DNA of 64,000 bases from Stappia albiluteola (GTDB taxonomy: Bacteria; Pseudomonadota; Alphaproteobacteria; Rhizobiales; Stappiaceae), in assembly GCF_014050225.1 (NCBI RefSeq), contig NZ_JACFXV010000029.1, positions 61,404 to 125,403 of the forward strand, read 5' to 3'. This document shows, in pieces, positions 44,415-53,904 of this stretch. Position 1 is the first letter of the stretch. Every line of letters starts with the position of its first letter. Below the pieces are notes generated by a model that saw only the letters and a list, made by a program, of their open reading frames with translations, made no database searches and was not told the DNA's origin. The translations under genes and the position numbers were made by a program.

Positions 44415-44987
44415 TCAGTCGGTCATCAGGTGGCCGATACCGGCGCGGAAATAATCGTAGCCGGTATATAGTGTCAGCACTGCCGCGATCCACAAAGCCA
44501 TGAGCCCGACGAGGGTTGCTCCCGGTATCAGCGCCTCGCCGGCCGGGCCGGCAAGCAGCAGGGCCAGCGCCACGAGCTGTACCGCCGTCTTCCATTTGGC
44601 GAGCCGGGTCACGGGTACGCTGACCCTGAGTTCAGCCAGAAACTCCCTTAGGCCGGAGACCAGAATCTCGCGGCACAGGATGATGATCGCGGCCATCATC
44701 GACCAGCCGCCGATCGTTCCATCTCCTGCCATCAGCAGGAGGCACACCGCAACGAGCAGCTTGTCGGCGATCGGGTCGAGCATCTGCCCCAGCCGCGACT
44801 GCTGCTGCCAGGCACGCGCGAGATAGCCGTCGAGAAAGTCGGTCACCGCTGCCAGGATGAAGATCGCCAGTGCAGTCCAACGCGCTCCAAAGCCCGGAAA
44901 ATAGAAACAGACAGCCACGGCCGGCACCGCCAGGATCCTTCCGTAAGTGAGAAGGTTCGGCAGGCTCCAGGCAAGGGATTTCGACAT
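44415..44987 (-). CDS. pgsA: Phosphatidylglycerophosphate synthase (CDP-alcohol phosphatidyltransferase)
   Basis: 190 residues from the ATG at 44987 (MSKSLAWSLPNLLTYGRILAVP); the ORF upstream to 45086 is not supported. The CDP-alcohol signature D-x2-D-G-x2-A-R-x8-G-x3-D-x3-D is fully present in DFLDGYLARAWQQQSRLGQMLDPIADK. About five or six membrane spans. It makes phosphatidylglycerol phosphate from CDP-diacylglycerol and glycerol 3-phosphate, the route to phosphatidylglycerol used by Lgt. In rhizobia uvrC usually stands just upstream; here uvrC lies 3.3 kb away with other genes between. Confidence 0.95.
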   Translation of the reverse strand: MSKSLAWSLPNLLTYGRILAVPAVAVCFYFPGFGARWTALAIFILAAVTDFLDGYLARAWQQQSRLGQMLDPIADKLLVAVCLLLMAGDGTIGGWSMMAAIIILCREILVSGLREFLAELRVSVPVTRLAKWKTAVQLVALALLLAGPAGEALIPGATLVGLMALWIAAVLTLYTGYDYFRAGIGHLMTD

Positions 44988-45285
44988 AGGGCCTATCGCT
45001 TGCTGGGACACGACGCGGTAGCTGCTCCAACGGGAAGAGGCGGCAAGATGTAGAGAATCCTCCTCCCCCTTTCGGACTTGAAGCATGGGCGGGCCGCGTC
45101 GTCAATGCAAGCGCGGCCTTTGGTCGAGAACCGCAATTGGGCATAACAAGCTCGCGATGAGCGCGTATTGTTCCACCGGTCCCGAAAAACCTGCGGCAAC
45201 TGAACCTTCCGGCCTGAAACCGGCGCCCGCAGACTGGTAAACCAACGTTTCCGGCTCGATTCCGGAAAAATGACAGGATGTCCGA

Positions 45286-45996
45286 ATGAGCGACTACACG
45301 AATGCACTTGGCCAGCCGATAGGCTTTCCTGTGCCGGACTGGGAGCCTTGCCCCCTGCCGCCCCGAACTACGATGACGGGCAGGTTCTGCAGCGTCGTTC
45401 CCCTCTCTCCCGATCACGCCGAAGATCTGTTTTCTGCCTACCAGGCGGACGAGAGCGGTCGGATCTGGACATATCTCAGCTACGGACCGTTCGCCTCCCT
45501 GCATGAGTTTCGCAATTGGATGACGGCGACCTGCTTCGGCGACGATCCGCTCTTCCATGCCATCGTTTCCGCCGAAACCGGCAAGCCCGTCGGCGTCGCA
45601 AGCTATCTGCGGATCGACGACAGGCAGGGTGTGATCGAAGTCGGGCACATCAATTTCTCGCCGCTTCTGCAAAGAACGGCCGTGGCGAGCGAAGCCATGT
45701 TCCTGATGATGCGCCGCGTATTCGACGAACTCGGCTATCGCCGATACGAGTGGAAATGCGATGCCCTGAACGCTCCGTCGCAGCAGGCCGCCCGGCGCCT
45801 GGGTTTCAGCTACGAAGGGACTTTCCGGCAGGCGATGATCTACAAGGGACGCAATCGCGACAGCGCCTGGTTTTCCATCATCGACAAGGAATGGCCGGCG
45901 CTGAAGCAGGCGTTTCTTGCCTGGCTGGCGCCGGAAAATTTCGACAAGCAGGGGCGTCAGAAGCGCTCGCTTGCGGATTTGCGCCTCACGGCCTGA
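45286..45996 (+). CDS. GNAT family acetyltransferase, RimJ/RimL-like
   Basis: 236 residues. A Pro-rich head (LGQPIGFPVPDWEPCPLPPRTTMTG) precedes a RimJ/RimL-type domain: LSPDHAEDLFSAYQ, the GxASYLRID strand (VGVASYLRIDDRQGVIEVGHINFS), RTAVASEAMFLMMRRVFDELGYRRYEWKCDALNAPSQQAARRLGFSYEGTFRQ. Such enzymes acetylate N-termini or small molecules; substrate unknown. Converges on and overlaps the HlyU gene by 11 nt. Confidence 0.9.
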   Translation: MSDYTNALGQPIGFPVPDWEPCPLPPRTTMTGRFCSVVPLSPDHAEDLFSAYQADESGRIWTYLSYGPFASLHEFRNWMTATCFGDDPLFHAIVSAETGKPVGVASYLRIDDRQGVIEVGHINFSPLLQRTAVASEAMFLMMRRVFDELGYRRYEWKCDALNAPSQQAARRLGFSYEGTFRQAMIYKGRNRDSAWFSIIDKEWPALKQAFLAWLAPENFDKQGRQKRSLADLRLTA

Positions 45997-46279
45997 ACAG
46001 GCGATCCCCTTGTTCGTCGATGAGCTGGCGGCCTTTTCGAAGGGTTATCTCGACGGCTTCTTCGGAACTGCCGCATTTGTCGGCTCGAATGAAGGTCTCT
46101 TCGAAGACCTCGCCGTCTATTTCCTTCGTGATCACGCCGACGACCTGCCACTGGCCGTCCGCCTGACGTGGGGTCGGGCGGATCGTGAAGCCCTTGTGGT
46201 CCACGCTCGGAACGTCCGGCCCTTTCGACGGCTCGCCGCCTGAGCCAAAAAGGCGGGAAAGCCAATTTCCCAATGCCAT
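45986..46279 (-). CDS. HlyU family protein
   Basis: 97 residues from an ATG with GAAGGA upstream. Pattern MALGNWLSRLFGSGGE at the start, then VDHKGFTIRPTPRQADGQWQVVGVITKEIDGEVFEETFIRADKCGSSEEAVEITLRKGRQLIDEQGDRLF, the HlyU fold. The Vibrio founder is a haemolysin regulator with an ArsR-like HTH; these short alphaproteobacterial proteins share only the name-giving domain and no target is known. It overlaps the 3' end of the convergent acetyltransferase gene. Confidence 0.85.
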   Translation of the reverse strand: MALGNWLSRLFGSGGEPSKGPDVPSVDHKGFTIRPTPRQADGQWQVVGVITKEIDGEVFEETFIRADKCGSSEEAVEITLRKGRQLIDEQGDRLFRP

Positions 46280-46401
46280 GGTTTTCCTTCGCTCCCGGTT
46301 ATTCAGGGTGCGAATTTAGGGGATGGTGCGGGCGATTGAAAGTGTGAGGTCGGCAGGAGTGACCGTCTCCGGGACAGCCAGTCCTGCGTTACATGCCCGA
46401 C

Positions 46402-47973
46402 CTAGCGTTTTGGGCCGTAGGGGCCAAGCGCCTCGATCAGCTCATCGACCACACCGTCATAGCGCCGCCAGCGATCGACCGAGGACTTGTACATCGGCTT
46501 GCGGACCTGGCTGATACTGAAGGTCGTTACCTGCCTGTCTCCCTTGTAGAACTCGAGACAGGCGTCTTCCCACTCAAGTCCGGCATGGGCGATCAGTCCG
46601 CGGCTCTCTTCTTCCTGATTGGCGACAAGAGCTTCGTAGGACTGTTGGCGGATATTGACGGGCAGCACGTCGACCCAGTGATCCATCAGTTCCCGGTACA
46701 TGCAATAATATTCACCAAGGTTCTTCTGGGTGCTGGCGTAGTTGTGGCCATCGCGCAGCGGTGTCGTATAGATCGAAATGCAGTTGTCGATCGGATTCCG
46801 GTTCAAATGGATGAAGGTCGCATTTGGGAAAAGCAGCGCCATCAGCCAGAGGTTTTCGAAGTTGTGCGGCATCTTGTCGACGACGCGGCGGGCCTTGCCG
46901 CCTATGGCGTCGATCATGGAAAGATAGCCACGTCCGATCCGCCGGAAATCCTTCTCGTCCATCTTGGAAATATTGAAGAAGATCTCGGGCTTGATATGCC
47001 GGCCGTTATAGAGCTTCTTCTGCTCCAGCGAGAAATAGCTGAGCTCCCCGGCGCCGACTGTTTGCGAGTGGCGGCCGATGATCTGCTCGGTCAGCGTCGT
47101 GCCCGATCGCGGCATGCCGAAAACGAAGACGGGCTTCGCGCTTTCGAAGCCGAGATCCTTGCGTTCCTCGAAGAAGGACTTGGAAAAGTAGGTCTTGAAG
47201 GAGTCGATCTGCCAGCGGCGCAGCTTGCCGCTATAGGGTGAATAGAGGAACTCCTTGCCCTTCTCGAAATGCCTGAAGGCATCCTTCATCTCGCCAAGGT
47301 CGTCATAAACCTTGGCCGCCGCATAATGCAGGTTCGCAAGCTGGTTCCGCTTCAGGTCCGGGTTTTCCTCCAGCAGTTTCTCGATCTTGTCGAGGACGTC
47401 GGGCCGCTCCTTGTGCTTCTGGCCGTTGGCCGCCTCGCAAAGCAGCGAAGGCAGATCCACGTCGGCCGCCTCCTCCCGCGCCTGCGCAAGGAGTTCGTTG
47501 CTGCGTTCGGTGTTGCCGAGGGATTTTTCGAGCGTCGAATAGGCAATCAGCGCGCCAACATGACCGGGCTTGATCTTCAGCGCGGCTTCATAGGCCTGCT
47601 TCGCCAGAACCGGGCGTTGAAGCTTGGCATAGGCATCGCCAAGGACGATGCGCGCAGCCGCGTTCTGCGGATCGAACTTCACGGCCTTGCGCGCGGCTTC
47701 CAACGCTGCCTCGTAGTCCATGGCGCGATTGAGAACGCGTCCAAGCTCCTCGAAGACGATGGACTTCTTGGTCGCTATGGATGCCGATTTTTCGAGATAG
47801 TCCAGTGCAAGGCCGAGATCGTCGTACTCGCTGTAGATCAGTCCGAGCGAAAAATTAATCCTGGCGTCCTGCGGCGCGCGATGATGCAGATCCAGCAGGA
47901 TCGGCTCCGCCTCCTTGAATTTCCTGTTCTCGATGAGCGTAAGAGCGCGATCAAAGGCAACGGCAGTATTCAA
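46402..47973 (-). CDS. TPR repeat sulfotransferase, cytoplasmic
   Basis: 523 residues from a TTG at 47973 behind GGGGAGAGG, which gives the TPR start MNTAVAFDRALTLIENRKFKEAEPILLDL; the ORF to 48144 has no ribosome site. TPR-like helical repeats cover about 1-230. The sulfotransferase domain has the PAPS loop FVFGMPRSGTTLTEQIIGRHSQT (about 283-305) and the 3'-phosphate strand FIHLNRNPIDNCISIYTTPL, so PAPS binding should be intact. There is no signal peptide, so it acts in the cytoplasm. The acceptor is unknown, and no sulfate-activation genes are near. Confidence 0.9.
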   Translation of the reverse strand: MNTAVAFDRALTLIENRKFKEAEPILLDLHHRAPQDARINFSLGLIYSEYDDLGLALDYLEKSASIATKKSIVFEELGRVLNRAMDYEAALEAARKAVKFDPQNAAARIVLGDAYAKLQRPVLAKQAYEAALKIKPGHVGALIAYSTLEKSLGNTERSNELLAQAREEAADVDLPSLLCEAANGQKHKERPDVLDKIEKLLEENPDLKRNQLANLHYAAAKVYDDLGEMKDAFRHFEKGKEFLYSPYSGKLRRWQIDSFKTYFSKSFFEERKDLGFESAKPVFVFGMPRSGTTLTEQIIGRHSQTVGAGELSYFSLEQKKLYNGRHIKPEIFFNISKMDEKDFRRIGRGYLSMIDAIGGKARRVVDKMPHNFENLWLMALLFPNATFIHLNRNPIDNCISIYTTPLRDGHNYASTQKNLGEYYCMYRELMDHWVDVLPVNIRQQSYEALVANQEEESRGLIAHAGLEWEDACLEFYKGDRQVTTFSISQVRKPMYKSSVDRWRRYDGVVDELIEALGPYGPKR

Positions 47974-48253
47974 GAGTGGCCTCTCCCCGCATTGATATCC
48001 GGTCCGGGGGCTGGATATGCCCGGCAATTGCAGCAATTTGATGCCATGCAATAGGGGCATCGTAGCGGCAATGCAAGCTGTCGAAGCAAGCCTGGACCCC
48101 TTTCCACCAAAGCGGGACCGCTTCGGTGACAAGAAATCCCTCAACGATCATTATCTTAAGCATATCCTTGTCGCCAGATCCTGTTTAAGTTCGGCGGGAT
48201 CTGCTCAAGGCAAGGTTCGATGTTTTTGGGCCGGGGATATTCACGACTTGCAG

Positions 48254-50275
48254 CTATTCGTGAAAGTGATCGTAGATCAGCCGGGCTACTGCTTCGGAAA
48301 TACCGGGTACCGCGCTCAGATCTTCAATACCTGCCTTGGAGACCGCCTTTGCCGTCCCGAAATGGCGGAGCAACGCGCGCTTGCGGGTCGGGCCGATACC
48401 GGCAATCTCGTCTAGCGGGCTCCTGGCGATTTCCTTTCTTCGTTTCGCCCGGTGCGTGCCGATGGCAAAGCGATGGGCTTCATCACGCAGCCTCTGCACG
48501 AAGTAGAGGACGGGGTCGCGTTCAGGCAGCATGAAGGATGGCCGGCCTGCCATGAAGAATTTTTCACGACCGGCGTCGCGGTCCGGACCCTTGGCGATTC
48601 CGACCAGCGGCACATCCTGAATGCCGAGTGCCTCCAGCGTGTCGCGGGCCGCGTTCAACTGGCCGATGCCGCCGTCGATGAAAACGACGTCCGGCCATGC
48701 GGGGATCGTCGAGGCATCGCTTTCAGGCTCGTTGTGATCCGCACCGGGGTCCATTGCCTGCCCGGAAGCTATCCGTCGCTCTTCGGCATGTTCCTTCAGG
48801 AGCCTGGAAAAGCGGCGTGTCAGGACTTCCCGCATCATTCCGTAATCGTCACCCGGTGTGAGTTCCGCCGACTTGATGTTGAACTTGCGATAATGCGCTT
48901 TCGCAAAACCTTCGGGACCGGCCACGATCATGCAGCCGACCGCATTCGTGCCCATGATATGGGAGTTGTCGTAGACCTCGATCCGGCGCGGCGGGTGGGC
49001 CAGTCCGAAGACCTCGCTGACGCCCTTCAGCAGGCGGGACTGGCTCGATGTTTCGGCGAGGCGGCGGCCCAGTGCCTCGCGGGCGTTCTTTCGCGCATGT
49101 TCGACCAGGTCGCGCTTTTCTCCGCGCTGGGGAACCGCGACCTCCACCTTGTGTTCGCTGCGCTCGCTCAGCGCGCGCGACAGGAGGTCCCTTTCCTCGA
49201 TTTCATGCGACAGCAGAATCAGGCGAGGGCAGGGCTTGTCGTCGTAAAATTGAGCGAGGAAGCTTTCCAGAACCTCGTTCTCGCTTACCGATTTGTCGGC
49301 TTTCGGAAAATGGGCGTGATTGCCCCAGTTCTGCCCCGTCCGGAAGAAGAAGACCTGGATGCAGGTCTGCCCGCCTTCCTGATGAACGGCAAAGACGTCG
49401 GCCTCCTCCACCGACTGCGGATTGATGCCCTGGTGTGACTGGACGTGCGAAAGGGCCGCGAGCCGGTCCCGGTAGACCGCGGCCTGTTCGAAATCTAGCC
49501 TTTCGGCGGCTTCTTCCATCTGTGCGGCGAGTTCGGTCTTCACCATGTGGCTCTTGCCGGACAGGAAGGCCCTGGCTTCGGCGGCGAGGCCCGCATAGTC
49601 CTCCAGCGCAATCTCGCCGGTGCAGGGGGCGGCGCAACGCTTGATCTGGTGGAGCAGGCAAGGCCTGGTTCGGTTGGAATAGAAACTGTCGGTGCAGTTG
49701 CGGATCAGGAAGGCCTTCTGCAGGGCGTTGATCGTGCGGTTCACTGCTCCCGCCGACGCGAACGGCCCGAAATAGCTGCCTTTTCTTCGTCTTGCACCGC
49801 GATGTTTGACCAGAGCCGGCGCCTCGTGATCTCCCGTGACCAGGATATAGGGGAAGGACTTGTCGTCGCGCAGCAGCACGTTGAATCGTGGTCGCAGACG
49901 CTTGATGAGGTTGGCTTCCAGCAGGAGAGCTTCGGTTTCCGTGCCGGTGGTCACGAATTCCATGGAAGCGGTGGCCATGATCATTTGCAGGATGCGGTTC
50001 GATTGCCCCTGCAGCCGCGTATAGCTCGTCACCCGCTTCTTCAGCGAACGGGCCTTGCCGACATACAACACGTCGCCCTTCTCATCGAGCATGCGGTAGA
50101 CGCCGGGGCCGAGGGGCAATCGCTTGACGAAATCGGCAATGACCTCCGCGCCGCGCGCGTTGGTCGCAAGCCCGGTTGCCCCGCCCTCGAAATGAATCTC
50201 GGGCGCGAACTCGTTGGCGAGTTCCTCAGCCTGTTCGGGCATTGCAGCCGGATTGTCGGACTTGTTCTGACTCAT
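48254..50275 (-). CDS. uvrC: Excinuclease ABC subunit C
   Basis: 673 residues from the ATG at 50275; the frame reads up to 50527 without support and this ATG's ribosome site is weak. GIY-YIG domain [31 protein letters not shown] (about 50-80), UVR domain [27 protein letters not shown] (about 240-266), the RNase H-like 5' incision domain with [18 protein letters not shown], and C-terminal HhH2 repeats [18 protein letters not shown] and [20 protein letters not shown]. It makes both incisions at DNA lesions handed over by UvrB. Confidence 0.97.
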   Translation of the reverse strand: MSQNKSDNPAAMPEQAEELANEFAPEIHFEGGATGLATNARGAEVIADFVKRLPLGPGVYRMLDEKGDVLYVGKARSLKKRVTSYTRLQGQSNRILQMIMATASMEFVTTGTETEALLLEANLIKRLRPRFNVLLRDDKSFPYILVTGDHEAPALVKHRGARRRKGSYFGPFASAGAVNRTINALQKAFLIRNCTDSFYSNRTRPCLLHQIKRCAAPCTGEIALEDYAGLAAEARAFLSGKSHMVKTELAAQMEEAAERLDFEQAAVYRDRLAALSHVQSHQGINPQSVEEADVFAVHQEGGQTCIQVFFFRTGQNWGNHAHFPKADKSVSENEVLESFLAQFYDDKPCPRLILLSHEIEERDLLSRALSERSEHKVEVAVPQRGEKRDLVEHARKNAREALGRRLAETSSQSRLLKGVSEVFGLAHPPRRIEVYDNSHIMGTNAVGCMIVAGPEGFAKAHYRKFNIKSAELTPGDDYGMMREVLTRRFSRLLKEHAEERRIASGQAMDPGADHNEPESDASTIPAWPDVVFIDGGIGQLNAARDTLEALGIQDVPLVGIAKGPDRDAGREKFFMAGRPSFMLPERDPVLYFVQRLRDEAHRFAIGTHRAKRRKEIARSPLDEIAGIGPTRKRALLRHFGTAKAVSKAGIEDLSAVPGISEAVARLIYDHFHE

Positions 50276-50385
50276 TCCATCATGCCTACGACCCGCGTAT
50301 GGAGCATGCAAGTCGCCGTCATCGGGCAATTGATGGCCGATTGCTCCTTGTTCCGATAAGGCCGGTCCCTTTTCGGAATCGCGCC

Positions 50386-51414
50386 CTAGCCGATCTGCCC
50401 CATCATGAAAACAATGGCTATATACAGGCCATAGAGTCCTACGAGTGCAATGCCGGCCATATGTCGGAGCGTCACTTTGAAGGCGGAGAAAGCGATTACC
50501 AGCAAGGCGCAGGCAAGCATCACCCACAAGTCGAGCTTCAAGATCTCTGGCGGTATGGCAAGCGGCACGATCACGGACGTGATTCCCATGATTGCCAGAA
50601 GGTTGAAAATATTGGAGCCGATCACGTTGCCAAGTGCCACGGCCGAATGATTGCGGATCGCCGCCATCAGCGAGGTGGCAAGTTCGGGCAGGGACGTGCC
50701 GAGCGCGACGATCGTGAGGCCGATCACGGCTTCCGTCACGCCCCAGGCGCGGGCAAGCGCCGTCGCGCCTTCAATCGTGAAATGCGCGCCGAGCGGCAGG
50801 CCGACGAGGCCGAGCGCGACAAAGACAAAGGCCAGCGCCGCATTTTCAGGAACGCCTTCCACCTCTTCCACGACAGCGCAGGCTTCCTCTTCCTTCTTCT
50901 CCGCTGAAAGGCTGGCGGACGCGCTGAGGTCGCGTGCGGCACGTCCTATCCCGTTTTCGCGGCGATGCTTGCGCGTCGCCATCACCGAGTCGCCGATGAA
51001 GAGTGCGAGAAGCAAGAGCAGAATGACGCCCGACATCCAGTTGATGGGGCTGAAGAAGCACATCGCGACGAAAACGATGCTGACCGCCATCATGAAAATG
51101 GCGTTGCGCAGGGCTCCGTCTTCTTCGCAGGAGGTCGCCGCGACGAGCGCCGGAAGCCCGAGCACCATGAGAACATTCGCGATATTGGAACCGACGACAT
51201 TGCCGACCGCAATGCCCGGCGCGTTGTCGAGCGCTGCGCCGATAGAGATCACAAGTTCCGGCGCCGACGTGCCGAATGCCACGATTGTCAGCCCGATTAC
51301 GAGCGAGGGGATCCCAAGCTTCTCGGCTATGCCGACAGAGCCTCGGACGAGGACATCGCCAGCGACAATAAGCACGACGAGGCCTCCAACAAGGCTGACA
51401 TAGTCAATGAGCAT
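50386..51414 (-). CDS. Calcium/sodium antiporter (CaCA family)
   Basis: 342 residues from the ATG at 51414 (weak ribosome site). Two inverted Na/Ca exchanger halves, each with the alpha-repeat motif: [24 protein letters not shown]...[16 protein letters not shown] and [24 protein letters not shown]...[16 protein letters not shown]. The central cytoplasmic loop (about 150-195) is charged ([19 protein letters not shown]). It probably exports Ca2+ or another cation in exchange for Na+ or H+; ion specificity is inferred. Confidence 0.93.
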   Translation of the reverse strand: MLIDYVSLVGGLVVLIVAGDVLVRGSVGIAEKLGIPSLVIGLTIVAFGTSAPELVISIGAALDNAPGIAVGNVVGSNIANVLMVLGLPALVAATSCEEDGALRNAIFMMAVSIVFVAMCFFSPINWMSGVILLLLLALFIGDSVMATRKHRRENGIGRAARDLSASASLSAEKKEEEACAVVEEVEGVPENAALAFVFVALGLVGLPLGAHFTIEGATALARAWGVTEAVIGLTIVALGTSLPELATSLMAAIRNHSAVALGNVIGSNIFNLLAIMGITSVIVPLAIPPEILKLDLWVMLACALLVIAFSAFKVTLRHMAGIALVGLYGLYIAIVFMMGQIG

Positions 51415-51894
51415 GGATCGAACGGGCCGTTTTGCGAGTATTCTCGAATGTGGAGTACGGTGCGCCGGCAACGCCGATACGTCCTTCCCGAAGCTGGCCG
51501 GGAGGGAGCGCGTTTGCCGTGACCGGATGCTGCTCCCTATATATGTATTCGCGGGGGCGGTAAAACCCCGGCCGCGTTCGAGGCGGTCCAAAATTCGGCA
51601 ATCAGCCTCTGCACTTCGCATTCGCCGCGCCGTGGGGGCGGTGCGGCGCTGCGCGCGTTTGCAATCGGTTTACCATAATTGGCCAGGGCTCGAATTGCCT
51701 TGGAAACACCCCATTTCCCCACAGCTGTAGCCACATTCACCTTGCATAACGTTAGCTGTCGGGGTCTGGACCCATGAACGGCTTGCAGGTGCGGCCTTCG
51801 CCTGCGCCCGCTGGGCTGTCCATCGGTCCAGACCCCTGACAAGCGGTGGCTGAAGCTGCCGAATGCGTTTGTGCGTATCTTATGGGGAAGCTTG
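51415..51894. other. Intergenic region between the antiporter and porin genes
   Basis: 480 nt upstream of two divergent genes. It carries an AT-containing spot near 51538-51550 and, close to the porin gene, the large inverted repeat at 51758-51840. I see no gene. Confidence 0.5.
51758..51840. repeat. 83-bp structured palindromic element before the porin-like gene
   Basis: Arms GTCGGGGTCTGGACC and GGTCCAGACCCCTGAC (12 perfect pairs, then a single bulged T) enclose 52 nt that hold a smaller GCAGG/CCTGC stem. It ends 54 nt before the porin ATG, so it lies in or just before the 5' leader. Compatible with a dispersed rhizobial palindromic repeat or an RNA leader structure. Confidence 0.6.
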
Positions 51895-52569
51895 ATGAAG
51901 CGTATCGTATTTGCCGGTGTATCGATTGCCGCCGTCTTTGCGGCGTCGGCGCCCGTTCTTGCGGCCGATCTGCCGCAGCCTGCCGAACCGCCGGTTTATC
52001 AGGAGCCGATTCCGGCTGCCCGTTTCGACTGGACCGGGTTCTATTTCGGCGGACAGCTCGGCTGGCAGTGGTCGAGTTTCGACAATACCGAAGCCGGCGG
52101 CGGCTCGTTCGACACCGACGCCAATGGCGTGATGGGCGGCGTGCTCGGCGGCTACAACTATCAGTTCAACGACAATTTCGTCCTTGGTGTCGAGGCGGAT
52201 TTCTCACTGTCGGATATCGAGGACTCGTCGACGACACCGCTCCTCAACACCTACCGCACCAAGAGCGATTGGAACTCGAACATCCGTGCCCGCGCCGGCT
52301 GGGCGTTCGATCGCTTCATGGTCTACGGTGCCGGCGGTCTCGCCATCGCGGATTTCGAGGCAAGCGCCAATGGCGCGTCGGATGACACAACCAAGGTCGG
52401 CTGGACGGTCGGCGGCGGTGTGGAAGGCCTTGTGACGCAGAACGTGACCGCGCGTCTTGAATATCTCTATCAGGACTTCGGCGACGAAAGCTTCACGCTC
52501 GGCGGCACCAGCTACAACACGGATCTATCGAACAATATCGTCCGCTTCGGCATGAGCTACAAATTCTGA
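51895..52569 (+). CDS. Outer membrane beta-barrel protein, Omp25/Omp31-like
   Basis: 224 residues from the ATG at 51895 (GGGGAAGC upstream); an ATG at 51871 is in frame. Signal peptide about 1-24 (AGVSIAAVFAASAPVLAADLPQP). The barrel starts FDWTGFYFGGQLGWQWSSF and has alternating strands such as MGGVLGGYNYQFNDNFVLGVEADFSLSDIED and FDRFMVYGAGGLAIADF, ending in a C-terminal Phe (RFGMSYKF), the BAM recognition residue. Rhizobial and Brucella Omp25/31 relatives are abundant structural outer membrane proteins. A perfect terminator follows. Confidence 0.92.
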   Translation: MKRIVFAGVSIAAVFAASAPVLAADLPQPAEPPVYQEPIPAARFDWTGFYFGGQLGWQWSSFDNTEAGGGSFDTDANGVMGGVLGGYNYQFNDNFVLGVEADFSLSDIEDSSTTPLLNTYRTKSDWNSNIRARAGWAFDRFMVYGAGGLAIADFEASANGASDDTTKVGWTVGGGVEGLVTQNVTARLEYLYQDFGDESFTLGGTSYNTDLSNNIVRFGMSYKF

Positions 52570-52594
52570 GCGAAGCGATCCCGCGATGCAGACG

Positions 52595-52628
52595 AGGGGC
52601 CGGCGATCCGCCGGCCCCTTTTTTATTT
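52595..52628 (+). terminator. Rho-independent terminator of the porin-like gene
   Basis: AGGGGCCGGCG (52595-52605), loop ATC, CGCCGGCCCCT (52609-52619), then TTTTTATTTAT: an 11-bp GC stem with a T-run. It also faces the convergent glutathione transferase gene. Confidence 0.93.
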
Positions 52629-52639
52629 ATCCGATCGCT

Positions 52640-53251
52640 TCACGTCTTCATACGGGTGGCTTCGAACGCCGGGATGGCCGCATCGAACGCAGCCAGCCAT
52701 TCGACCAGTTTCGGGTAGCTTTGCCTCCACTTGCCCTCGAAGCGCAGGTCCTGGTAGCCGAGTGCACAGGCGACCGCGATCTGCCCGATGTCCGGCGTGG
52801 ATCCCGGCGTCACAGTGGCGGGTGGATCGCTCTCAAGTGCTGCAAGGGCACGCTCGACTTTTCCTGTCTGATAGGCGACCCAGTCCGCGCTGCGCAGCTC
52901 TTCCGGCCTGAACCTGATTTCGTAAACCTGGAGGATGGCGGCATCGGTCATGCCATCGGCCAGTGCCTGCATGGTCAAAGCGGCAAACCGTGCCTCGCCC
53001 GCAGGGATGAGCTTTCCGCCAACGGCCTGGTCCAGATATTCGACGATTACCCGGCTGTCATAGAGGACCTTGCCGTCCTCAAGGATAAGAGCGGGGATCT
53101 TGCCGAGGGGGTTTTGCTTTCGCAGGCTGTCTTCCGGGTTATTCGTGTCGGCTTGCTCCACGGTGATGCGATCCGAAAGGCCGAGAACGGCCGCTGCGAT
53201 CTTGACCTTCCGGCCATAGGGAGAAGCAGGCGAGGAACGTAGTGTCAGCAT
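52640..53251 (-). CDS. Glutathione S-transferase family protein
   Basis: 203 residues from the ATG at 53251 with AGGAG upstream; the frame continues to 53353 without support. Thioredoxin-like N-terminal half with SSPASPYGRKVKIAAAVLGL and the glutathione-binding NPLGKIPALILEDGKVLYDSRVIVEYLDQ, then an all-helical C-terminal half. A Ser in PYGRK context is the likely thiol activator. Substrate unknown. Confidence 0.92.
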   Translation of the reverse strand: MLTLRSSPASPYGRKVKIAAAVLGLSDRITVEQADTNNPEDSLRKQNPLGKIPALILEDGKVLYDSRVIVEYLDQAVGGKLIPAGEARFAALTMQALADGMTDAAILQVYEIRFRPEELRSADWVAYQTGKVERALAALESDPPATVTPGSTPDIGQIAVACALGYQDLRFEGKWRQSYPKLVEWLAAFDAAIPAFEATRMKT

Positions 53252-53635
53252 GAATGGCTCCTGATGAAAGGCGGGCTTCGATCCTGTCACGCGCAGTGTG
53301 CTGATCCCTCCGTTCTGCGCAAGGCAAAAGGCGTTGATTGCAGGAACTTGCAAATTAGCCTATCAAAGGTTGTTTCGCTCAAGTAATTCTCAGTATAAGT
53401 GCGTATAAAATAGATAATTTTATCAATAATCATAGGCATATCTTAACTCGACTCTGTTTTCCTTTCATGTGCGAGGGTGGGGGCAAGACGAAGTTCGTTT
53501 TGTACTTCCGTTCCGGCACTGGAGCGCCTACCGACCGGATGGGGTAATTTGGTCGATAAGAAATCACTGAAGGTGAGGCGTTCTTGCCCTCATTTGCTCA
53601 TGTGCCGATCGGAATGCCTTGCGGGAGTGGGTGCC
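53252..53635. other. AT-rich divergent region upstream of the GST gene
   Basis: 384 nt, unusually AT-rich at 53385-53460. It contains TTGCA-6nt-TGCAA (53338-53353), an operator-like repeat within 90 nt of the GST start, and a GATAA/TTATC stem near 53413. No gene is apparent. Confidence 0.45.
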
Positions 53636-53893
53636 GTGCGTGGGAAATTCAGCTCGCCCCTGGTGGCGGTTCTGAAATCGCTTGCATTGGTCGGATGCGC
53701 CTACATCTATGGCGCGCCGACTTTCGAGTCGTTGCGGCCGGGCTTCATCGACGGTCCGTTCCGTCAGCTCCATGACTCCGTCAACGTGCTGCTGAGGGAC
53801 ACGAAAATCGATCCGGATGCGCCGGTAGATGCCATCACGCAGACCGGAAATGCTTTCAAGCGCCGGATTGCCGGGCCGGTAAACCCGGATTGA
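53636..53893 (+). CDS. Small single-helix membrane protein, unknown function
   Basis: 85 residues from a GTG at 53636 with GGGAG 8 nt upstream; the frame continues upstream but is not coding-like. One membrane helix at about 6-24 (VAVLKSLALVGCAYIYGAP), then a polar part with FRQLHDSVNVLLRDTKIDPDAPVDAITQTGNAFKRRIAG. No family recognised. It converges with RNase T2, 11 nt apart. Confidence 0.6.
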   Translation: MRGKFSSPLVAVLKSLALVGCAYIYGAPTFESLRPGFIDGPFRQLHDSVNVLLRDTKIDPDAPVDAITQTGNAFKRRIAGPVNPD

Positions 53894-53904
53894 GCCTATG
53901 CGGA

